From assembly GCA_905250025.1 (NCBI GenBank), contig CAJNOJ010000228.1:62001-126000 (forward strand): DNA of 64,000 nucleotides. Reading direction: 5' to 3'. Both the position numbers and the translations under genes were made by a program. Source of the stretch: Adineta ricciae (lineage: Eukaryota > Rotifera > Eurotatoria > Adinetida > Adinetidae). This document shows positions 1-12,800 of this stretch, piece by piece; positions within the stretch are counted from its first letter, which is position 1; every line of letters starts with the position of its first letter. Below the pieces are notes generated by a model. That model had not been told where the DNA came from and did not search any database. It saw nothing but the letters and a program-made list of their open reading frames with translations.

Positions 1-2502
1 CACTTGGATTATTCGAAGTTTTTTTTGTCTGAGTCTCATCGTTGCTTGCTTGATACCACAGTTCGTCCTCATTGGGTTGCAAGGGAAACGCTGGTTCAAA
101 TGAAATCTAGAAGAAAATGAGACGTCAGTTTGACTTCTAATTGGCCGAAAATCTGAATTTACTTTTTTCATTTCTGTCACTTTCTTTTCATTTGTTGTTT
201 GATCACTCTTCATCAGTTCGTCGTCGATATCCAATCGTTCGACTTCTTCCTACAAAAACAAGTCAATATTTGTGCTCGTCTTTCAGCAGAAAGTTTATCT
301 TAGCACAGAGATATATTTACATCATCTTCTTCGTCGTCATCTGTCAACGGTTTCGTAGCGAAGGATTTCATGTGAAATGTTTGTCGACGGAGACTTGCTT
401 CGGTATTATCAGTTGCACTGCCCATGTGTGTCAAAAATGATGAAGTCGTCGAGCGAAAACTGCTCGTTGTACGTTCATTCGGATGCATGGCTAGACATTT
501 CTTTTCATCTTCGCCAAGTTGGCCAAGGATAGTTTGCCAGCGTTGTTCCAATGAATTCGTATTTTCGTCTGTATGTTGAAAGACAGTCGAATAGTTATCG
601 AATATCGACGCGTGATCACGCAGATAACGAAGGATTTGAGCAACGTGTCCTGCATTTGGCGATGTAAAACGGTTGCTTTCATTGTTCGTATTCGATTTCG
701 TTGTTTCATAATGATCAAATAACCGTTCGAACAAATTCAGTTCCGTTGGATTCAAAAGTGATTGTAATAACTTGTATAAATAACGATTTTTATAGTGGAA
801 TGGCGAAGATTCAGAATACTGATCGATTTTGTCGATTTTCGAACGTGTCCACAGATCGGTCGATTGTTTGACTGCAATTGAGCTGTTTTGAACAATCGAA
901 CGAATGGTGAAATAAACTTGCGTATGCAAAAAATTATTGTACTGATGGCGAAGAAACAGATCGATTAAAATAGGAAAGAGACGATTTTTATTGATGATTT
1001 CATAGATATGATCACCGAAATAATCATTCGCGATTGTTGAGACTAATTTTGAAAAGAATTTGATTAGATTCAAACGTGTCGAACCTTAAGAAATGAAAAT
1101 CGAGTGTTTCGAGACGAGAATACGCAAAACAAAACATACCAAGTGGTTCGTGGATGAATTGATACTTTACTGTTGACGAATTATCATTCGTTGTTGAGAT
1201 TAGCGGCTGTGACGGCATCGAAGAGAGTAAGTTAATTAACGATGGTAAGCGAGATGGAATCACTTCAATGAGTGTAAAATAAATACGAACAAGTGGATCT
1301 TTAGCAAGATTTGCTAGAGCAGTTTCATTCTCAGCTGATTTGTTTACCGGTGATGTCTCGCTTTCATCGTCAACCTAAGAATATCTCGATGAAAATCGAT
1401 TACTTTCTTAGCGAAAGGTGACGTTTACCTGCATTGGTTCGTCTCTATTCGATGCCAATGAAATACAGATGGGCACAGGCATCTGGCGATTGAGAAGATC
1501 GAGAATACTTTCAAGAAATTCACAACCGACTGCGACCAGAATCGGACGATTGGATAATGTATCAAATATTCGTTCGAGATTGTATTTCGATAAGATATGC
1601 TGAGCAAGCACTACTGGTGTTAGTTTCTCTTCGTTGTCCGCAGTTGTCGACTTTTTCTCATCATCACTACTCGATGAATAATGTCGCGCAGATAATGTTC
1701 CTACATGCAATCAAAGTTGGACTGTGAAGACATAGCAATTCATCAACAAACCTTGATTACTACTGTCCGTTCTCCCGTAGAGTAATCGTTCAATAGTTGC
1801 AGATAACGATGGTCCAGCTGCATCGAAATCAATCCCGATTTGTTGATCGAATGCTAAACGTAGAAGTTCACTAAGTAAACTTGTGATGTTAATCTGAATG
1901 GATTTTGATTCAGCGACGAGTAATTGTTCGATAAGACCGTCAATTAAATTGATATCTTCATACCATTTAATCACGTCCGAACGTTGTTCGCCCGAATCCG
2001 ATATTAAATGATATAATATATCGGCAACTGAGGTCGAATCCAGATGACGAAAGAAGTCCTCTTTGAATGTCTGACGAGATTTGAAATAAGTCAACATTTC
2101 ATTCGGTTTCCGTATGATTAACGTATTGAGAATTCGAGTAAAGTAAGATGCAAGGATAGGGTTCAATGTTTGCTCCTCGGTTGATAATAGGAATGAATAC
2201 AATAGGTTCAGTTGTTCTTTTTCTAACAGGGCGTCTTGGACACGTTGGAAATCTCCGGATAAGAGTTCGCTGACGACATTCGCATAGCGATAATTTGCAT
2301 CAGATGGAACAGTAATAACATGACGAATGAGTTCTTGCATAACATCGCCTTGAACGAGATAGTCGAGCAAAAGTTTGTTTTGATTGAGACATTCTTGAAT
2401 CAAGTCCGATTCATCGAGGAAATTTTGCAGTTTTCGTTCGTCGTTGGGCAATTCCAGTAATTTATCAATTGAAGATGTAACAACATGACACTCCCAAAAC
2501 AT
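1..2502 (-). CDS. PPP6R3: PP6 regulatory subunit 3-like (SAPS domain), 3' end off the window
   Basis: Regulatory subunit of protein phosphatase 6, acting as a scaffold for the catalytic subunit. The start at 2502 gives MFWECHVVTSS, which matches the conserved SAPS start (MFWKFDLHTSS). Exons that join in frame: 1752-2502, 1429-1700, 1140-1374, 321-1084, 163-249 and 1-106 (continuing off the left edge). The helical-repeat SAPS region covers the first four exons and includes the conserved blocks RKPNEMLTYFKSR and NNFLHTQVYF. The acidic tail (DDDEEDD, then ERLDIDDEL, then FEPAFPLQPNEDELW) resembles the C-terminal half of vertebrate PPP6R proteins. A possible acceptor (TTTCTCAAG) lies 9 nt before the ATG. 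The family assignment is firm; which vertebrate paralogue (R1, R2 or R3) is closest is not resolved. Confidence 0.9.
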
Positions 2503-3829
2503 GTTGAATTGCTTGAGAAATTGTTTAAATCGATGTCAATTAACTGAAAGAAAAGAGATTTATCATATGACGCGATGACTTTTAATAAAAATGCTATCGA
2601 GTCTGTTGCTTTCTCATTCCTCACTTGTTTATCTCCTTCTGTCAAGTTATTTAGCTAGATTTCATCCAATCCGGCTATTTTCCTAATCAAACAGAACACA
2701 AAAAAGAAGAGAAGAAGAGAGTTCAGATGTCTTTAACGTTCAATGAGTTGAACGTCATCAGAAGTTGATAAAATCTTTCAAGTGTGTGCAACTAAGGCAA
2801 CAAATGAAAATGAACAGTTTTGCAAGAGAAACGAAATTACTCGTATGAAAAAATGCATTGGAAAAAATTTTCCAAAAGAAAAAAAAGTGAATTTCATATC
2901 TTAGATCAATAAATAGGAAAAGAAAACATCAGTGTCACACATATTTCGAACGTCAACACGCGGTTGCAATTGATTGTAGCGATGATCATTCGGAAATTTT
3001 TAGCTGCGGAATTTCATTAAAATCCATTTCATTCACATTTTTGAATTAATGTAAATTAGTCGATGAAAATTTTACTTTCTTCTGATATTTTCAGCATAGA
3101 TGTCGCGAGTGATCGACCTTTCCATTTTCCTCATGAAAACGCCGTGTTAATGTGAGTTTTGACGTAACATTGTCATTATCAAGTGCCCATATTTGTTTTT
3201 TCAACGCTCTTCTGATTAGTCGATAGACTGACTGTAGACAAACATCTATTTAAGTCGTTTTTGACCGAATTTCAAGAGAGTAAATGTCACGGCGATAACT
3301 GGCAACGAATTTTATTTTGATTGCATCCGAAAATTGCAATCATGGACAAAAGGAAGGTCTCTCATTCTCTTTGACTTCAACATATAGGTTTTGAATCAAC
3401 ATTATTAATGAGGTAGTCGAAAGAATTAGGTAAAGATTGTAAAAAGAGAAAAGAGAAAGTGTTCCTTAGCAACTGTCATGTAAGTGTATATGTGTATGTG
3501 TGTTCGACTTGCACTTTGCAGGCAAGAAAAGAAGAGCGAGCGAGAACGGTTGATAACGGTAGGATAGGTAGGCATGGGAAGAAGCAGAAGAAGAAAAAAG
3601 AAATGTTTGAAACTTATTAATCGATTCCTTTTCGACGGCAGTGATGACGACGACATTGTTATTCGGCGTCTAAAATAAAAAGAAAGCTATTCTTGAATTT
3701 TTGCCAGTTATTTGTCGTACGCGAGTTTTTCTTTTCGGCAAGTACTTGTTACTAATACTTGAATTTGAAATGAAAAAAAAAGGTATGTCGATGTACTTGC
3801 TTTCCATTTTTAGATTCTCACTCGGCAAG
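2503..3829. promoter_or_regulatory. Divergent intergenic region between PPP6R and dynein genes
   Basis: This is a shared upstream region of two divergently transcribed genes. No convincing coding exon was found. An acceptor (TTTCCATTTTTAG, ending at 3813) lies 16 nt before the dynein ATG and may be a spliced-leader or 5' UTR splice site. Short purine- and pyrimidine-rich runs (for example near 2700 and 3580-3600) are the only other visible structure. No TATA box could be assigned with confidence. Confidence 0.4.
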
Positions 3830-6800
3830 ATGGCCGATGAACTCGATATTGCTGACGTTCGCGTCTTCTTTCTTGCTGATTATTTAATCAAATCTTTACG
3901 GCTACGGTCGGATAAATGGACCAAAATGGTTCAAATTGAAGATCAAAATCGAACTATTCTCGACTTTTGTGACAAAGCTCAACCGACCCTATTGGTCTTT
4001 CATGTTAACCCAGCCGGCAATCTTGTAAGATGATTTGAACGGTTGAGTTTACGGAGCGAAACCTTTCGATTTTGATCTATTACAGGTTGTTGGAACGGCA
4101 TTTCCTGCATCATTGAAAACCAAGGCATGTTTTTTCGCGAAAAAACTACCTGAACCGTTGCAGCGCGAATCCAAAGAAAAAGTGACTTCAGCTTTGAATT
4201 TTGGTGATTTATCCAATGCAGCACTCGAACAATTACAAATTTATGTTAATGACGTAAACCCGTTTTTGTTTTTCCTTTTCTCATATATCTCTGATAATAT
4301 CACGTAGGTCGTTCGTCCGTTGATTGCCACGCCTCAAAATCATGAAGAGTGGCCCGATGTTATCTCGAGTGATTTACAAAAACACGTTTCTGATCTTCAA
4401 TCTCAACTTCAAGTGGTCAATAGTCTTGTGAAGGGAAAGATTTTACTTCCTTATCCAAAATACACATCGTCATCGACAACATCCAATGGAACAACAACAA
4501 ACACTAATGGACATTCCCGAGCACATGAATCAGCACAAACAAGTTCGAAAAAGTAAGACGAAAATAGCTCGTTATGTAACATTAAATTTTATACTTTAGC
4601 GGAGAAGTTATTGACCTGAAATTAGTTCATGCAGTCGAATCGGTTGTTATCGAATGGTCACATCAAATTCGTCAAGTTTTAAAGAAAGATTCCGCACAAC
4701 CGCTACTCGATGGCCTTGATCCTTTACCATCAACTGAAATCGAATTTTGGAAATCCAAACGTGCACATTTAGAATCGATTTCCGAACAAGTAAAAGAGCA
4801 TTTGCGAGGAGAAAAAGAATCGCTCGTTCATTTTTCTCTTAGCTTCATGACCCACGCGTTGGTAAAATGGGTGAACTACTCGACAAAAGTAAAAGTTCCT
4901 ACTATCCATCATTTCAACAGATTCAAGACGATGTTAGTTATGCACTTGACGAAGCGCAAGATATTGATACATACCTACGTCCATTAGCAAGTCATTTTGA
5001 ATCATTAGAAACCACGGATTTCCTCGAAGCGAAAAATCTCTTCAAGCCCATGTTTCGTGTCATCGGTTTAGTTTACGATAATTGTGAACACTATGCCAGT
5101 GCACCGCGAATTGTTGTTCTTCTCCAAGAAATATGTAATTTAGTTATGAAACAAGCAAGTGAATATTTAGAACCAATGGAATTATTCAAAGGTGAAGTAG
5201 ATGAAGCATTGAGAAAAATTGACGATACAATGGAATCGTTACAAGAATTTCGTAATGAGTATGAAGAAACACGACAAAGAATGGGCTCGAAATGGGATTT
5301 CTCGTCGGAATATGTCTTTACGAAATGGGATGTTTTTATGCAAAGAGTGGAGAAGATCAAAGATTTATTTTCAACGGCACATGCTTTTCTTAAATTAGAA
5401 AAAGTTGAAATCGGTGGCGTGAAAGGTAGAAAAGGCAAAGATTGTACTTTTTAAAGAACTTGTTGGTGATTTTAGGCCGCGCTTTGTCAATGGAAATCAT
5501 ACAAATCTATGAAGAATTCAAAGAAGCATTCGAAAAATTCGGTAGCAAAACGTACAATCCTCTCGATACGAAAAATACGGTAAAAAAGTGTTGATAAATT
5601 CGATTTATTTCATCAATGTTTCGTTCCGTAGGAGTTTATCGAGGACATCGAACAATTTCAAGACACAATCGACGATCTCGATCGTCGCCTAGGTCGTATA
5701 GCTAATCAAGCCTTCAATGATTGTAACAGTCTTGAGAGTATGTTCAAACTAATTCAAATCTTCGGTTCGTTACTCGATCGATCAAAAATCAATCATGTTT
5801 TTGCCCATAATTATCCAATAATTCTCAAACAAGTCGAGCAAGAATTGGATGATGCCAAAGAACTATTCGATCATCAAATGGCCTATCAAGAAGAGCACGG
5901 GTCGATTCAATTGGAACGTAACATGACCAAAGTAGCAGGCAGTTTAGTTTGGGCGGAAGAACTTAAACAACGATATACACAACCTGTCGAACAATTTCGC
6001 ATGATGGAAAATGAGTAAGTACAAAACTTGATGCGGAAAGAGTTTAGTAATGGAAGTTTCTTTGTTGTTTTGGAATAGAATAACGCAAAAGCCAGAAGTA
6101 AAACGGATTGAAGAAAAGTACAATGAATTAGATGCGCTTGTCGATGCGTTTGTTCAAAACCTTTATAAAGAATGGGCTTCTAATGTTGGCGAAGCATCGA
6201 AATTCAATCTGAATCAGAATTTGATCACACGAAATCGAAAGAATGATCTCATTCAATTGAACTTTCATCCCCAAGTACGTCATTCTTCATTCGACGGGAA
6301 CACTTTTGACAAATATTCTCTATTCTAGCTTGAAGCAGTTCTACGTGAAGTCCGCTATCTCGAAATCAAAGACCATAAAGATATCCCACAAGCTGCTCTC
6401 GATATCTACAAAGACAATGAAACATATTTATTTTACATCGACAATTTAAACTATACCATCACATCCTACAATAAAATTCGCGAAACAGTGGCAGAAGTCG
6501 AGTTTCCATTAATCGAAGCACAACTTTCCTCTATCGATAAACAATTATCCAAGGCAGAAAATGAACTAACCTGGGCAACACCTAGTAAGTAACTGAATCG
6601 TTCGATTAGCTGTTCTGTGTACCTTTTCCGATGTGCAGATATTCGTGATCACATTATTCATACCCGAACGATAGTATCTGATCTTGAACAACGACTTCAA
6701 AAATCGAAAAATAACATTCTCGAAATTCAATCAATCATGGCCACATGGTCGAAAAGTCCACTTTACGAGCGTGCTAGTGCTCGTGGCGGTGCCAATGAAA

Positions 6801-9800
6801 AACAGATCAGTGCTGATAACCTTTTGATCGTATCGGATTTAGAAGAACGATTGAATAAACGCTACCGGGAAGTTCGTGAAGCTGGTGATCGTATACATGG
6901 CTTAGTGCGTGAGAATCGAGAGTATTTAGAGGTTAAGGAGAACGATTCGTCTACATCGGAAAATTGGAAAGCTTATATTGAATACATTGATGAAATGCTA
7001 ACCGACGGCTTTTATGCCATTGTCCAATGTGATCTAGATTTCTTTCGACAAGAAACCGATCGAAAGAACAATCCCGAACCATTATTTCAAGTTTTTCTCG
7101 AAGTTCATGTGAGTATTTTGTAGGAGCACTTTTGAATTTTATGTTTTTTTTACTCTGTGTTTAGCCTCCAGAAATGTTATTTTCGCCTTCGATCGAACCC
7201 AATGCACCTGATGGCTTCGCTGATTTTGTCGATAGTCTCATTGCGAACTCGTACAAACAAGCTTCATTAATCCCACGTCTAGCTAAGCATCTTCCTCTTG
7301 AGAACTATCAACCGGACATTCAAGAAATGAGTTCACTGACCGAAATTCGCCATGAAATCAACGATCGTGTTCATCGTGTACTATCCAAAGCGAATGAATA
7401 CCAACGTTCGTTCGATCGCTATGCCTATCTGTGGACAGACGATCGTAAAGAATTTATGCGTCAATTTCTCCTCTACGGTCATGTTCTGACACCCGAAGAG
7501 ATTCAACAACATGCACTCGATGGTATTCCAGAAAATTCACCGACCACCGCACAGTTTCGTGAACAGATCGATACGTATGAAGCAATCTATGACGAAGTAG
7601 GAAAGATTGATCCAATCCAGATCTATGACAAATGGTTCCGAATCGATGCACGCCCATTCAAACAAACATTAATGAGCACAGTGAAGAAATGGTCGTTCAT
7701 GTTCAAACAATGGCTTATTGAACATGTTACTAACAGGTAAAAGTCATTGACTGTCAACCTAACAACGCACATTCTTTGTTTGTTGTTGTTGTAGTTTGAA
7801 CGAACTTCAAGAATTTATTCAAAAAACGGATGCACAACTAAAACGTCCAGTTAAAGAAGGTGATTACAACCATCTCGTTGAAATTATGGCGCATTTAGCT
7901 GCAATTAAACAACGGGAACAAGCCACCGATGCATTATTCACACCATTGAAAGAAACCATTGAACTATTGAAATCCTACAATCAAGAATTGCCGGAAGAAG
8001 TTCATGAGCAATTGGAAATCCTACCCGAAAAATGGTTGAATCTCAAACGTAATTATGTTGCCGTTCGACAGAATGTCGCACCGTTACAAGCGCAAGAAAA
8101 CGCAAAGATCCGTCAGCGTCTGGCTGAGTTCGATGTTATTCAAACACAATTTCGCGAACGATTCAAAAACGAAGCTCCATATGCCTACGATACACCGAAT
8201 GCTTATAAGAAATTAGACCGAGTTAACAAAGATTTAGCTAAACAAGAAGCGGAATTGGATAAACTAATGAAATCATCTGCATTATTCGAAGTTTCCTTTC
8301 CAGATTTCAAACTTATCAAACAATGTCGAAAGGATATCAAACTATTGAAACAACTCTGGGATTACATCAGTCTAGTTCGATACAGTATGGACGATTGGAA
8401 ATCCACACGTTGGCGTGAAATCAATGTTGAAGCGAGTAAGTTCGCACATATGCAGTGATATCTTAATGAAAAAGTTTTTCGATCTGATTAGTGGATGCTG
8501 AGGTGAAAAAATTTCAACGCGATATCAAATTACTCGACAAAGAAATGCGTTCATGGAATGCGTATATTCGACTAGAACAAATTCTAAAGAATACGATCAC
8601 TGCACTCCGTTCGATAACTGAATTACAAAATCCAGCTATACGTGAACGTCATTGGGATGAACTGATGACATGCACAGGTGTGCAATTCTCCATGTCCGCG
8701 CAGACCACTCTCGAAGAATTGCTCAATCTGAATTTGTACAATTACGAAGAAGAAGTGCGAAATATTGTCGATAAAGCTGTGAAAGAAATGAGTATGGAGA
8801 AAACAATCAAAGATATTGAAAATACGTGGAAAACTATGGAATTCACAACGGATCCACATCCACGTACTGGAATTCAATTGTTAACAGCAAGTGATGAACT
8901 GATCGAAACTCTGGAAGATCATCAAGTACAATTACAGAATATGTTGCAATCGAAATATATCGCATTTTTTGAAAATCAAGTTTCGTCGTGGCAAAAGAAG
9001 CTCAGTCAAGCAGATCAGGTTATACAGATTCTGCGTGAAGTGCAGAAGACATGGGCGCATTTAGAATCAATTTTTATTGGAACTGAAGATATTCGAAAAC
9101 AACTACCGGAACATTCACAACGCTTCGATGAGATTGATCGTGATTTTAAGAAAGTGGCCGAAGAAAATCAACGTGTTTTGAATGTTATCGCTTGCACGAA
9201 TCGAGACGGTGTTTATGAGCAGTTAGAAAGCATAAAAAATCGTTTAGCCATCTGTGAGAAAGCTCTTGCGGAATATCTCGAAACAAAACGTCTAGCATTT
9301 CCACGGTGAGTTCAATTTTGCTCGCATGGTAGACTAAGACCTACTTCTTTTTCTAGATTCTATTTTGTGTCACCAGCTGAACTCTTGGATATTCTATCCA
9401 ATGGCAATGTCCCAGAGAAAGTCATGCGACATTTAAGGTAGACAGATCTTTATTAAATTACACATGAATATCTTTTTTGCTTGTTTAGTAAATTATTTGA
9501 TTCGATTGCTAGACTGGACTTGATTGACAACAAACGTACTCGAGATGCGAAATCCAAAGAAGCGATTGCGATGTATTCGAAAGAATCTGAAAAAGTCGAT
9601 TTTCGAGATCCATGCGATCTCAGTGGACAAGTCGAAGTTTGGCTCAATCGTTTACTGGATAAGATGCGCGAAACTGTTCGTTATTGGCTTGCAGAAGCAA
9701 TCAATGCCTACGAAGATAAACCGCGCGAGCTTTGGGTTCAAGATTATCCAGCACAAATCGGTTTGTGGAGACAAAGAAAACGAATAGAATTGTGTGAATG

Positions 9801-12800
9801 TTATTTTTCTAGCTTTAACTGGTTCTCAAGTCTTTTGGACGATGGAAGTCAATTCTGCCTTCGCACGTATTGAAGAAGGCTATGAAAATGGCTTGAAAGA
9901 TTATTATAAGAAAGCTGTTGGTCAATTGAATGCTTTGATTGAAATGCTATTAACGGATATCTCACCATTAGAACGACAAAAGATCGAAACTATTTGTACA
10001 ATTGACGTACACGCTCGTGATGTCGTGGCAAAAATGATTCAAGCGCGAGTAAGTTCATACGTTTAGTTCGAACATGAATAGAAACGAGTAATGTTTACCT
10101 AGGTGGAAAACTCTAGTGAATTTTTATGGCAATGCCAATTAAGACATCGATGGGACGAACGGGAAAAAGACTGTTTCGCTAACATATGTGATGCTCAATT
10201 TCGCTATGCACATGAATATCTTGGCAATCAGCCACGTCTAGTTATTACACCATTGACAGATCGGTGCTATATCACATTGACCCAATCGCTTCATTTAATT
10301 ATGGGCGGCGCACCTGCTGGACCAGGTAAAGAGTTTATTTTAGAATCAATGATATCACATTTTCAATGTATTTCTAGCTGGTACGGGAAAAACCGAGACA
10401 ACAAAAGATTTAGGTCGAGCATTGGGTGTGATGGTTTATGTTTTTAACTGCTCGGAACAGATGGATTATCAATCGATTGGAAATATCTACAAAGGCCTAT
10501 CTCAAACAGGTGCATGGGGTTGTTTCGATGAATTCAATCGAATCTCTGTCGAAGTACTTTCGGTATGTCTGACAACCTTCCACTGGATTATTTTCCATAT
10601 CAAAATCATTTCTTTCCTCAACAGGTCGTTGCAGTCCAAGTCAAAACAATTCAAGATGCTATTCGGGATAAAAAACCACGGTTCAACTTCATGGGTACTG
10701 ACATTAGTCTTAACCCTGTCGTTGGTCTTTTTATTACAATGGTATGTTTCGTCAGCAAATCGAAAATCCGTTTTGATGTACATTGACTTTTTGTTTAATA
10801 TTCATAGAATCCTGGCTATGCTGGCCGAACAGAATTACCAGAAAATTTGAAGGCTTTGTTTCGTCCATGTGCTATGGTTGTTCCAGATATTGAAATGATT
10901 TGTGAAATTATGCTTGTAACCTCGGGTTTCAAAGATGGCAAATTGCTTTCGTGCAAATTCATTACTCTATACAATCTATGCAAAGAATTATTATCCAAAC
11001 AACACCATTACGATTGGGGCCTACGAGCAGTTAAGTCAGTGTTAGTTGTAGCTGGTGCTCTTCGTCGTGCTGATCCAAATCGACCGGAACGAGAAGTTCT
11101 AATGCGAGCACTACGAGATTTCAATATTCCAAAGATTGTACATGATGATTTGCCAATTTTCATGGTATGTCAGACATTGAAGTTGGTAGGAGTGTGATAC
11201 AATGTTTTATTTGTAGGGTTTAATCGGAGATCTATTTCCTGCACTTGATGTGCCTCGTAAACGAGATCTGAAATTTGAAGAAGAAGTGAAACGTGCCGCT
11301 CTTGATCTTAAACTTCAACCGGAAGATGCATTTATTCTCAAAGTTGTTCAATTGAAGGAGCTTTTCGAAGTTCGTCATTCCGTCTTCATTGTTGGTAATG
11401 CGGGTACAGGTAAAAGTCAAATCTGGAAAACGTTGAATCGATTGTATTCGAATGAAAAACGACGGCCTGTGGCAATTGATCTCGATCCAAAAGCAGTGAC
11501 GAACAATGAATTGTTTGGCTTTATGAATCCATCAACACGCGAATGGAAAGACGGATTGTTTTCCACGATCATGCGTGATCTTGCTTCAATGGCGCATGAT
11601 GGTAATACAAAAAACAATAACAAAAGAGAATTAATTTCGGTAAATGTCTTTTCTTCAGGTCCAAAATGGATTGTTCTCGATGGTGACATCGATCCAATGT
11701 GGATTGAATCCTTAAATACAGTCATGGATGATAATAAAGTGTTAACTTTGGCTAGTAATGAACGTATTCCCTTGAATCCAACAATGCGCTTACTATTTGA
11801 AATCAGTCACTTGCGAACGGCAACACCAGCTACTGTTTCACGTGCCGGTATTCTATACATCAATCCACAAGATCTCGGCTGGGGTGTGTTTTTTTTGCGC
11901 CATGTTTAAAATATATGCTTGTTCTTCTTGTCGCAGGTCCACAAGTCGCAACATGGATCGATTCTCGGCCAATTCAATCCGAACGTGCTAATCTGCAAAT
12001 TCTATTTGATAAATATCTTCCACCTTGTATGGAAATGTTAAAATCAAATCGTTTCAAAAAAATTACTCCACTCGTCGACGGTTGTCACGTGTGGACGTTG
12101 TGCCATCTCTTGGAATGCTTACTTGTTCCAGAAAACTGTCCACCGGATTGCTCGAAAGAACTCTACGAACAATATTTCGTTTGGGCTTGCATATGGGCGA
12201 TGGGCGCATCCTTATTTCAAGATCAGGTGAGCATAGTGTTTCGTTTGTAAGCGAATTATAAATTTCATTTCAATAATAAAACAAAATATAGTATACTGCC
12301 TTTCGGTCGGATGTAAGTATATTGATCGTTCGCTCAGCTTTGATTATACCTAACTTTGAAATTCTCCTATCGATTGTTGTACATACCCCATTGAATATGA
12401 AAAATGATGATTTGTTTTCATATATGTTCGATCTGAAGATAATATTTTGAATTTTCGATATTTAGTTAATTGATCATCGCGTGGAATTCTCACGTTGGTG
12501 GACCCTGGAATTTAAAGCAGTTAAGTTTCCAACGACAGCACATACCACTGTCTTTGATTATTATATTGATTCTGAAACGAAAAAATTCGAATTATGGAGT
12601 AAAAAAGTACCCAAATTTGAACTTGATCCCGACATTCCTCTACAAGCGGCTTTGGTACCAACGCCGGAAACAGTTCGAATTCGATACTGGATGGGTAAGT
12701 TACAATCATGTATACATGATACTGATAAAGTCAATTATTTACATTAGATCTTCTCATGGAACGTGGATATCCTGTTATGCTAGTGGGAGGTGCTGGCAGT